NCBI RefSeq assembly: GCF_910592395.1
Contig: NC_088309.1
Span: 20,028,599 to 20,092,598 of the forward strand
Length of the DNA: 64,000 bases
Direction: 5' to 3'
DNA from: Lineus longissimus
Lineage: Eukaryota > Nemertea > Pilidiophora > Heteronemertea > Lineidae
The notes beneath the pieces were generated by a model. The model was given only the letters and a program-made list of their open reading frames with translations. It searched no databases and had not been told where the DNA came from. Each line of letters opens with the position of its first letter. Positions within the stretch are counted from its first letter, which is position 1. The position numbers and the translations under genes are program-made. Positions 49,008 to 58,756 of the stretch are shown here, piece after piece.

Positions 49008-49304
49008 CGCGAGTTTTTTTTTACAGGTAGGTTCGTACCATTGTGTACATTGTGTACATTTCCGAAGAGAAATTTATTATCAAAATAATTAAGTAAATGA
49101 AAAAAAAGCAATAAAAAAGTGCATAATTCTTTGGGTCCTTCCGAGATTCGAACTCGCACCATTTGTCAATGTGCATCGCTAATCTTGTTTACTGACTAAC
49201 AACACGTGCGTCTCTTACTTGATGACGTCAGGCGAAGTTACTGAGCTCTGATTGGCTGTCAATGTACACAATGGTACGAACCTACCTGTAAAAAAAAACT
49301 CGCG
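49008..49304. mobile_element. 297-bp MITE with 45-bp perfect terminal inverted repeats
   Basis: The left end CGCGAG, nine T, ACAGGTAGGTTCGTACC.. to 49052 is exactly mirrored at 49260-49304. The 7-mer GCCAGGT flanks both ends (49001-49007 and 49305-49311). It is part of the 86-bp repeat unit, so the duplication marks insertion into a pre-existing array. Perfect arms suggest a recent insertion. The interior holds a tRNA-like stretch on the minus strand (next entry). Confidence 0.88.
49132..49200 (-). repeat. tRNA-like relic inside the MITE
   Basis: Read on the minus strand: TTAGTCAGTAAAC (weak A-box), GATTAGCGATGCACATTGAC, then GCGAGTTCGAATCTCGG. The last contains a perfect B-box core GTTCGAATC inside a 4-bp CGAG/CTCG stem, as in a T-arm. 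No matching acceptor stem on the 5' side, so it is not a functional tRNA gene. Confidence 0.5.
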
Positions 49305-49360
49305 GCCAGGTCAAGGTGCCTCGCCCTCGGTTGTAACATTGTCCCTGCGATGACTTTATA
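49305..49360 (+). repeat. Continuation of the 86-bp array
   Basis: GGCCAGGTCAAGGTGCCTCG, then GGTTGTAACATTGTCCCTG: one truncated unit between the MITE and unrelated DNA. Confidence 0.8.
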
Positions 49361-49427
49361 TAAAAACGACGATAACAACGATATATTCTGTCTGGGCCGT
49401 GAAGACAATGTAGCAACCTAGTCTCTA

Positions 49428-51948
49428 CAGTCAGTTGGCCGCGGCCCCATTTCCGCGTAATTCTCTCTGCGCTATGACGTCACTGCATATCATTACGAGC
49501 TCATTATCGCGTACATTTAGGCGTGAAAAATATGAAGTGGGAAATCGATCCTAAACTTGCCAAAATCTTTCTGAATGACATGTAAACGGAACATATTATT
49601 CTAGATGAAACATTAATTAGTAGTTTCATTAAGAAAAAAGTGTAAAAAGTCCTGAGGTTTGCTGTTTACGTGACTTTGAACAGCGGTCGTCACCCGAAAA
49701 TTTGCAATTTTTTCACGTAATTTTGTTGAATAAATGCACCTAACTCATCAAAAACATCGCGCGTGCTCAGAAGTAATGACTGATATTTATTGTTATATGT
49801 ATCTTTGACTGAATAACACGATAGTAAAAATGATTATTTCTGCCGCACGGCTAGAAAATACGTTTAAGTTGCCTCTGATTTTTGTCAGAAAATGTTGCAG
49901 CCGGATTTAGGTTCCGACCACACCCGAAGTTGAGCCGAAGAGGCCCGAACACTAGGATCGCCACCATCGCTACAAAACGTGTTCTAGAATACTGATTATG
50001 AAAACTTGTCCAATAGCCCATCCTGCCGTCCCATCCCTCCTTTCATGAGACCACCATTGCCCAAATTTAATGACAAAATGATGCAAAGAAGAAACTTAGC
50101 ATTAAAGATAACTAATCCTCTCTTCTGCATCTTGAAACTCTTTAACAGTGAAACGCCAACATTGAAACAAGAACACCAATTAGACAGTCAATTGTTGAAG
50201 GGTGTAAAACACAATGCCAAATTCAAATTCTTGCAAGTGGTGCTGTTGAACTTTTCAAGTGGAAGGAATCAAACTTATTTTCATTCGTGACGTTATTTGC
50301 TAATGATTGTTTACACCATTCAACAGCTTGACATGTTCATCAAACCCGATTGACTGGAGAAGTGAAAGTATTAGCTGAAAGATAAAGCAGATTTTTCCTG
50401 AATGATAACAGCCTGGATGTACAATTACAACAGTCAAATTGATGACAAACTTCAAGTTAAACCAATCACAATCTTGCAGGAAGATGTCCTGTAATAGGTC
50501 AAGTTTACACCTTTAACACTGGCATTGGTCATGCTGCTCAAATTACATACTTTATCAGCTTTTTGGTATTATCTTTTACTGATACAGCAACTCTAAAAAT
50601 GAGATGATGGCAAGTTCTGTGCGCGATGTCTGGCACAAAATAACTCTTGTGGGGGTACTGATGAGGCTATTCCCGGCTTTATAAGCATCATTGATGGCTT
50701 GGAAGCCCGTTCAGACCCAGGCCAGGGTCAGGGAAAATAAACTATCCATCCAAAGGTCGTCCAAAATTACCAGACAATGCCTATTATTGAGCCATGTCAC
50801 CTAGTAGGCCCTGGTGTTTTGGACCGTGAAGATCCACATTGTAATGTGTATATGATTTCTTTTCCTGAACTATGGCAGCCTTTTACAGGCAAATCTGGCA
50901 AAAAAGTGCCTAAACATAGGCAACTAAAATTACCAAACAAACAAAAGATATATCATTATGAGAAAGTTTATTTTCACAGAGGATATACAGAGAAATTTCT
51001 GAAGAATCAGCCCAACAGTAGTAGTAGACATCTCAGTCACCTGGATCTTTTCGGAAGTGAAGCATCATGGCTCATGCTTTACTGTTTGAGCACATCCACA
51101 CAAATCGATAGTATTCCTGGTCAATATCAATGACGATATGGTGGAACACATGACATACCTCCAGTCTCATAACATAACAATAACATAACACTCACTCAGT
51201 CACTGTCGCTCTGACATTTCTGACGACTATTCTACCAGTAGCTTTATCAAAAGGCTCAAAATCATCTGGTCATTTGGCCACAAGTTGTAGAAATTATAGT
51301 CAGACTAAGCATATTCATCAACAGAACTCAAACAGGCTACCATCATGCCATTCTCACTTTTAACCACAATTTTTTTGAGACACGCTGTGCATTAAAATAT
51401 TTTTACAATATCGCGTCGTGCACGCAATTGCCGCGAAAAACGGCTTGATTAACATCACGTGATCCAAAACGTCATAAATATTAATGAGATTTCTTCGAAA
51501 AATCACCAAATTAAGTGCCAAAAAAGAAATATTTAGGAAACCGGGTGCTCAAATGTTTTAAAAGATATGAATTCATTTAGGATTGGTCAACCACTTCGCA
51601 AAATATCAATTTACCAAATATCGCCGCAAAGCTGGAAAATATCTTTGAGTGAGGTATGTTCAGCGAAGATTGCGAAAATATCATATTTCGAAAAATTGAT
51701 CAAACTCGGTTGATTTTGCTTGGAATTTGATGAAATAAACACCAGTTTTTTCTTTCAATAACTAACAATTTCGCCATCTTTGATCAATCGCTCTCCCCGA
51801 ACAGTCGTGCATGCTACAGAGGTTTTAGTCTCTGCCACAAATATGGCGCGAATTAGTATCAAATTTTTACCGATAGGTGACAGTAGCAGCGCAACGCAGA
51901 GAGAAACGCTCTTTTGGCGCTGCGAACGGGGGCGCGGCCAACTGACTG
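49428..51948. mobile_element. ~2.5-kb element with hAT-like inverted ends, within the repeat array
   Basis: CAGTCAGTTGGCCGCGGCCC at 49428 is matched in reverse complement at 51929-51948 (CAGTCAGTTGGCCGCGCCCC), and further in both ends contain TTCTCTCTGCG. The 86-bp array is present on both outer sides. CAG-starting ends fit hAT-type elements. The flanks are similar but not an exact 8-bp duplication (TCTCTA against TCTACTA), so class is tentative. Interior ORFs at 50006-50290 and 50777-51133 have no motif I recognise and may be transposase debris or chance. Confidence 0.55.
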
Positions 51949-52340
51949 TCTACTATTCAAACTGTCCTTTCTGTGGCCACGTCAAGGTGACTCACCCTCA
52001 GCATGGCCAGGTTGTAACATTGTCCCGGTCGCAGTCAGGCTTGAGAACTGTCTTCTCTATCGTCAGGCCACGGCGATTCTCCCTCATGAAGGCCGAGTTG
52101 TGACGTTGTCTCTGCGACAGCCAAGGTGGTATGGTGTCTTCTCAATCGCCAGGTCAGAGGGTTTCCCCCTATGGAATTGAAGGCTAACTTGTAACTGTGT
52201 GCCTGTGACAGCAGATTGGTGATTTGTCTTCTCTGTCTATGTTAAGACCATGACAGTTGTGATATTTTCAGGAAGGCTGAGTTGTGACAATGTCCCTGTC
52301 GCAGCCAGGCTGATGAACTGTCTTTTCTGTGGCAAGGCTG
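51949..52340 (+). repeat. Distal part of the 86-bp array
   Basis: About four more degenerate units (GTTGTAACATTGTCCCGG near 52011; GAGTTGTGACAATGTCCCTG near 52280), clearly of the same family as 47053-49007. Confidence 0.85.
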
Positions 52341-53787
52341 AGATGTCTCACTCGCTACCAATGATGATGATGTACTTTTAAAGCGCTTAATCCAATTCGG
52401 TTTCATCGAACAAAGCATCCATTATTGCCCTAGCTACATGTATTAGCATTTTTATTCAACCTCAACTCCCTGTGGGATATCATATCAACACTCACGGCTC
52501 GCTAAGGAAATTTACCTTTATAAACGCTAGTTGGTGGACGATTTCTCCCAGACAGAGACAAGAAAGTGACAAATGAAACTATGAAGGTGCCGAATTTGAT
52601 TATACCACTTCATCACCGTGCCATTGTCGACTAAGTGGCTGAACGTGGCCTCTCGCAAAGCAATCACTAGCTGCACGGAAGTTTGCTGGGGGGAATTTAC
52701 AGAATACACTGGAATGAATGGAATGTACGGGGAAATGACGCCAATTATACCTCGAACAGTTAGTCGACTAACCGTTTGAATGCGGGTGGCGTTCACATTT
52801 CAAAGACAACAACTTCCATGCCCACTTCCATGTCTGTCTATTATTTTCATTATATCAACTGAGTCTCTTAATATAATCATTGCCGATACTACGTCTACGA
52901 TAAATGCTAAATAGTCCTCATTTTTATTTCGAAAAACAACCTCGCATGCGTGCCCACCAGCGCGGCGTTTGCCCCTTCATTAAAGGTGGCGTCTCTATAC
53001 CGATGAAGGCACGCACACCCAGTTCTTATCTGATGCTTTTGGAATTCGCGGCCGGTTGTTGGGTCCCTTGCTTCTTGGTGCTCTCATCGAATTACCTTTG
53101 TTTTATCACAATTTGGTTTGGCCGCGCTCACCAAAAGAACAAACATAATGATGTTTGGATCATACATTATATATTGCGATTTTCCTTGGTACATGAATTT
53201 GGCCTCTGTTATTGGACATGACATGTGCTTCTGAGGTCAAATAGACTGTTGGAAAGGAAGGAGTAAATAAAGAATGCAAATTTGTGCAATGAGTGGAAAC
53301 CTTGGTCATGCTTATAACCTTGACACATGAGCATATCAAATCACCGAAATAAATCGACTGGGTGTAATATAAGTTGCTCATAGCAGAACAAGTGCTGATT
53401 GCAGTGCTATTTATGAGTATACTAACAACTTGAACAAATTACAAACTGCACCAGCGGGTTTCTCTCCACTCCAATCTCCTAGCAGATCGACTGAAGGGTA
53501 TGCAGAATGACGTCATAAAAACCTCTAATCTCAGGCATCACTTTTATACGGGTTTCGATACTTTCATAACGGCTGGTGGTATCCGATATACTAGTGTATT
53601 AACTTCATCCTAACTACCCGTATTGTCATATACACTGCATTCATGAAGGCACTACCAACTTCTGGTTCTGGTGACATCAGAATCAGGGATTTTGTGACTG
53701 ATCTGACGTACATTGTATTATTGGTGACTGATGAAAAACCAATTAATTTATGGTAATAGCTACTAACAGTTCCATCAATTGGCTACT
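52341..53787. other. Intergenic, no gene seen
   Basis: AT-rich DNA between the array and the GPCR, including the GPCR 3' flank. ACTTTTAAAGCGCTTAATCC near 52373 resembles a SINE/LINE tail. The 105-codon ORF at 52904-53221 has no conserved motif. Confidence 0.5.
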
Positions 53788-54864
53788 TCAGTTTCTCAAA
53801 TCTACAAGATTCATATTGGAATTAAAAATCTTACTATCGATTTTCTCGTCATGATTGACATTGTTATGGCCGTTGATGACCGATAAACTCTCACTGTTCC
53901 CAATTTGTGGGAAGACCGTCCTCTTTGCCTGCTTGCAATGAAAAATCCCAATGAACGTCCGCAGAAAATGGCGGTTTAGCGAACAGTAAAGCACGAAGTT
54001 GAGAGCGTAGGAAAGCATGGAAAGACAATGAGTGGCGACCCTGAATGTTTTGTACGATTGATTAGTAAAGTTTGGGTTGATGGCTCCATAAATCCCTTGA
54101 TACGCAAAGGCAACTGGTATGTTTCCAATCAGGAATAGGAATATGACGGATATCAACATGATCGTGAGTTTTGCTTGCGCGCGTATTCGCTTGTTCTCCC
54201 GCGTGTTTTGGAATACCATTTGTCGTCTGCGGATGTCTGACATGCGCACTGAGTGTATCAACATCCCGTTCAGGATCGTCAGCAGAAACAGCGGCGCAAA
54301 CTGGACAAGCGTCGCTCGAATCCAAGAAAATATTGTATAATTCAAAGAATACGTAAATTCTGTCCTCACCATTTTGGGCTCGTCTGTGATGTAATAAATG
54401 AAAAAGTAAGGAAAGTTTAGCCAAAATGAACAGATAACGAAAATCGCTATGATAATCTTTGCGTTCTGGGTGGTGCCCTTTGTTTTCGCCAGGGCGTGGT
54501 ATTGCATTGCGATGTATCTCTCCGCACTGAGAGCTAACGTTATCCAAACACTGACGCATTCTGTGATATTTGTGATAGTACCGTAGAAGTACACTTCATA
54601 AAACATACGAAAATAAGCCGCGTTGTCCAACATGCAGTCCCCGCATCGGCTCATTCCAATGGGGGCTGTAAACAGCAGAGTGCAGAAGTCTGCCATGGCT
54701 AACGCTGACATCAGCAAGTACGAGGCGCCTGTGAATTGCTTTCGAGTCAGGACGAATAGATTGAATAAGTTTAAGATAACCCCCACGCTACAGATGACGG
54801 GCATGACGTAAACATACCCGACCATCTCGACGTAGAATTCCGTGGATCCATTGTGCGTAGCCAT
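53788..54864 (-). CDS. Class A (rhodopsin-like) GPCR, peptide-receptor type, intronless
   Basis: A single open frame of 358 residues with seven hydrophobic segments, roughly 16-40, 47-69, 86-112, 135-159, 182-206, 231-256 and 272-294. The short N-terminus has an N-glycosylation sequon (N5-G-S). TM2 carries D59 (ALAMADF). The end of TM3 is E115-R116-Y117 in place of DRY. TM7 has N289-F290-V-L-Y293, an NPxxY variant with Phe for Pro. Cys74/77 on the first loop and Cys310 after helix 8 could form a disulphide and a palmitoylation site. Overall pattern resembles invertebrate FMRFamide-type or orphan neuropeptide receptors. Ligand unknown. The start is the first ATG, and TM1 begins soon after, so nothing obvious is missing. 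Confidence 0.9.
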   Translation of the reverse strand: MATHNGSTEFYVEMVGYVYVMPVICSVGVILNLFNLFVLTRKQFTGASYLLMSALAMADFCTLLFTAPIGMSRCGDCMLDNAAYFRMFYEVYFYGTITNITECVSVWITLALSAERYIAMQYHALAKTKGTTQNAKIIIAIFVICSFWLNFPYFFIYYITDEPKMVRTEFTYSLNYTIFSWIRATLVQFAPLFLLTILNGMLIHSVRMSDIRRRQMVFQNTRENKRIRAQAKLTIMLISVIFLFLIGNIPVAFAYQGIYGAINPNFTNQSYKTFRVATHCLSMLSYALNFVLYCSLNRHFLRTFIGIFHCKQAKRTVFPQIGNSESLSVINGHNNVNHDEKIDSKIFNSNMNLVDLRN

Positions 54865-55014
54865 CCTTAAAAAATACTTTCAATTCAGCACAACAGGATG
54901 TCAGTAGCCAAATTCCTTCGAATCAGTTTTTTACGCTTAGCGTATTCCTATCATGATAAAGGTGCCCCGGCGTTGGAGCTTGGGTAACAAGTCAACACAC
55001 AACAACGCAGAAAA

Positions 55015-55570
55015 ATTAAGTCCCGGCCTCCATTAGGGATATCGCGGTAACACCATCAAAAATATAGGTGACAATTATTCTTCTGGCAGGGGAGGCTTAA
55101 TAGCTCTGCGCCGGACTGAAATATGATGAAAGTAACACACGAAACCACCGCGATATCAGCAGCGTAAAATCCACTGAACGCGACGAAGACAAAGTCAATA
55201 CAAGTATAAATCCTGGTCTCCGTTAAAAGGAATATTGCGGTCACACCACGCTATCTATCAATGATAGGTAATCCCCCTCATAATTCTTGCACTATTACTA
55301 AGCTCCGCGCCTCAATGAAAATAGTGAAAGTCACGAACTTGCGAACGAAAAGTGGGGTAGTATTCCAAACACGACGGGGACATTAGCGTAACGAGTCCAT
55401 ACAGTGATACACAACGACACAAATTAATCCTAGACTCCCGTTCGGAGTAGCGGTCACATCATTAACCTCAGAGAGATGGGTAATGACTAATAAAAAGTCT
55501 GCCATGCAATATCTGCGAGGAACGCTGCTATCAGGACCACGTTGTAAGAAGATGAATCTAATTATCTGAA
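55015..55570. repeat. Three diverged ~190-215-bp tandem units
   Basis: Units start near 55015, 55206 and 55424. Each opens with a variant of ATTAAGTCCCGGCCTCC, or ATAAATCCTGGTCTCCGTT, followed by ATATYGCGGTCACACCA. Later parts share GCTCYGCGCC and AAGTMACRMAC. On the minus strand unit 1/2 keeps a 62-codon frame (55244-55056) that looks membrane-like (FVFVAFSGFYAADIAVVSC). Stops break the other units. Origin unknown. Confidence 0.6.
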
Positions 55571-55799
55571 GCAACCTTCATGTTCCGTCCAGTCGGACTA
55601 AACTTCCCAACAGAATTCGCATTAGCCGAGTCCTCACAGTCATCTGTCAGTCTAGACAGATCGATGCAGGCAATTTCCTTAATAGATCATCAGCCCGCAA
55701 GTTTATCGACGATTAGTGGTTATCCGAATGCGCCAAGATCGTACACTAATGGCCGCCAAGACTTACAGTATTTCCATTATTCCGCTATTTTTTCTCATT

Positions 55800-55925
55800 A
55801 GCTATTGTATTTCCATCAGCTGTTTCTGTATTTCCATCAGCTTTTCTTGTATTTCCATCAGCTTTTCTTGTTTTTCCATTAGGTATTATTGTATTTCCAT
55901 CAGCTATTATTGTATTTCCCAAAAT
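55800..55925 (+). repeat. ~21-bp minisatellite, about six copies
   Basis: Variants of TGTATTTCCATCAGCTNTT-CT follow one another from 55806 to 55918. Looser single copies of GTATTTCCAT occur near 55770, 55998 and 56023. Confidence 0.85.
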
Positions 55926-57722
55926 CCAAATAATATATTTTCATAGAGTCCGCCAACTTACTGATTTTTTACAGTGAAAACCACTACCAGTGTCGTACAT
56001 GTATTTCTAGAAATCCGCTACAGTATTTCCATAAATCCGACGCTTAGTTATAGTATTACCATTCGCAGGGTGTCCACTGGTAGTCTTCATATAGTTGCAA
56101 ATATCAAACATGAAGTAGCCGATCCGTATGCTGAAAATATAAAATGATAATAACGTGTTATTTTAAAATGCTGAAGAAGAGGAATAGACAGTATTAAAGT
56201 CTTCCACTTTTGATACTGTGACTAAATCAGCATAGATTTTGTTGATCTCGTCTTGGCCGTTACCAGCATGTCTCATCCCAAAGTTTACAAAATAGTTGCA
56301 GAATGCGGACTCTTGTATCAGCTCGATAGCATCATATGCTATCATACACTGCTGAATGTAAGTAGCACAAAAATTTACTGGTATATGATAAGACGGATAG
56401 CCCAAAGCAGTCAAAATTAGATGGCGTCGTCAGTCTCTTCGTAATCGCATCCTAATTTCCACCTTTAAGCTACACGAAGACGTAGCTCACCCAACACACG
56501 TGGGAGTTGCTTCCCGAAGAACCAACCTGGCAAACGTATCAAAAGCTTCCTGTTGCAGAATCCCATTGGTGCTATTAGGGTAGCGAAAAAGCCTTGCCTC
56601 AAACCAACGTTCTTTTAGCTGGTCTTAGGGAAGTCTGTCTCAGAGTCAGTCAAAGTACAGTATAGAAGTCTTTGCGGCCTTTAACAATTCTTACCCATAC
56701 AGAACAAAGGGTTGTTTTATTCATCATTAGTTTAAAATTGAGAAGTCGTCTCGTGAGATCCACTAAGTATCAACACTTCAGTCTGAGATGATACGCAATG
56801 TAGGAGATACTTTCCAATATCGACTGCCGTGAGATGTTGGGGAGTGCATCTGAAGTTCAAGCGCGCCGATACAGCGGAAGATGAACTCTGATGAACAACC
56901 TCTGCGCGAACTCTCATCAACAGACTTCCCGAGCAACAACTTTACGCGAATGCCTTCCAGTAACGGCAAAATATTACAAATATTGCATACACCGATATCC
57001 TTCGTTCAAATTAGTTTCAAGCCCGAAATGTGTTACGGGCAAAAAATATCTCTAACAATCCCAAAACACTAGAGCTGGGAGCTGCAGCCATTTATAGTCA
57101 AGGTTGGATACAACAGCCGAACTCCTTTACTTGCGAATGGGATTGACATTTCGAGTGAGCAACAGTTTGCTTAGGAGAAAGTTACCCAATAAATGTTTAT
57201 CCTAGCATGACTGAAATCTTGAATACACCACAGTTTGCCTCCAGATATCTCGCTGATATCTTGCCGATATGGTGTAAATTTCTTACTTATATTGGTTTCC
57301 TGTTCTTGTTTACGCAACACTCAAAAAGACCATTAGCGCGATACGTCGATATAAGTGGCATTTCTCGGAGACAGGGTATGTTGTCTGCCGCGGATGTCTC
57401 AATTGTCTATTCGCATTCCCAGAAGCGCAGGCCAGTGGTAATCCACAGTTTACAACTGGAACTGGTGTCACCATCAGCATTACAATGACGGTACCGGTCC
57501 CTGGGTGTGTAGTCGAGAATGCTGTTCTCGTCACCATCAGCCTTGCATGGTTGGTTTATGCGACAGGGGAATACCCTGGTCGCTTCGACAACCGCGAGAA
57601 CTAGCCATTTACATGCTGCTCAGAACTTGATAGAATGGCCAATGTGCTAATCATTGTAATGATTCAGTTAAAGCGCCGCTTATCGGTTTTTGGCAACAAG
57701 TGATAAAGATGCATTGGACAGG

Positions 57723-58748
57723 TTTATGCCTGTTTCGCCTATTCCTGTTTTGCCTATTCCTGTTTCGCCTACAAAATTCCTGTTTCGCCTATTCCTGTTT
57801 CGCCTATTCCTGTTTGGCCTATTTCCTCTTTGGCCTATTTCCCGTTTCGCCTATTCCTGTTTCGGCTACTTCCTGTTTCGCCTACTTTCCAGTACCCCTA
57901 CAATAAATCGACTCTCCCAGGGGGAACCTTGGGGATGCATGTCCATTTTATGGGGAAAATGTGAGGCGACAATTGGATGATGTTAACGATGTGATGACAA
58001 TTTGACTAATCAAATGCCATCAACTTTGTTAACAGACCATGCCATGACCGTTTTGAAAGAGTCACCTTGAAAGCGGGGACAGTCCGGGACTAATTTGACC
58101 ATATGACCATACTGACACACAGTAAAAACTAATAGATTAAGTAGAGTAAAGCAGTCGCTTATTTTATAAAAACAGGAATTCATGACTTTTTGATAAAAAT
58201 ACATAATACATGTACTGTACATTCTCATAATTATTTGATCAAAATCAGCTGTAAAACCCATGTCATAGTAAAGAACAATGTAGCTATAGGTATTCTTTCT
58301 ATTACGAAGCCAGTTACTGACTGAGACAAAAGAAAGAGAATCCACAATATAAAATGCAGGCCTAAGAAACCTTTCTCAAATCTAATGAAAGGGTAAAACT
58401 TTCTTACTATTTTATTTCTTGCCTTTTAAAATAAGCTAAAACATAAGCCGATGTAAGCTATGTATAATTTTCCAAAGTTATTCCGAATAATACTGAAATA
58501 ATTGACATGTCGCTAAATCCATTATTTCAGACTTTATTCGTAATGATAGCCTTTAACACTATAGTAAGGGACGGTTCATATTCCTACTTCTGTGGGGAGG
58601 TTAGCAATACATTTGAATAGGCGAAACAGGAATAGGCGAAATAGGAATTAGGCGAAACAGGAAGTAGGCGAATCAGGAATAGGCGAATAAGGAATTAGGC
58701 GAAACAGGAATAGGCGGAACAGGAATAGGCGGAACAGGAATACACCAC
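57723..58748. mobile_element. Foldback-like element with minisatellite arms and 8-bp flanking duplication
   Basis: The left arm (57726-57892) is ~11 copies of a 14-16-bp unit TTCCTGTTTCGCCTA. The right arm (58615-58742) is ~8 copies of its reverse complement GGCGAAACAGGAATA. The arms enclose ~720 bp without a conserved ORF. TGGACAGG lies immediately outside both ends (57715-57722 and 58749-58756). Inverted arms built of tandem repeats are the defining feature of foldback elements, whose known relatives (Drosophila FB, Galileo) belong near the P superfamily. No transposase is present. Confidence 0.78.
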
Positions 58749-58756
58749 TGGACAGG

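Larger units (their letters stand above)
54865..57722. other. GPCR upstream region and intergenic DNA
   Basis: Contains the ~200-bp tandem units (55015-55570) and the minisatellite (55800-55925). The minus ORF 56163-56414 (83 codons) and others here lack conserved motifs. The GPCR promoter should lie just above 54864, but I see no clear TATA box. Confidence 0.5.

Noticed and set aside
54062-54559. 165-codon ORF overlapping the GPCR in another frame
   Set aside because: It overlaps the GPCR on the same strand in an alternative frame, without hydrophobic or conserved pattern.
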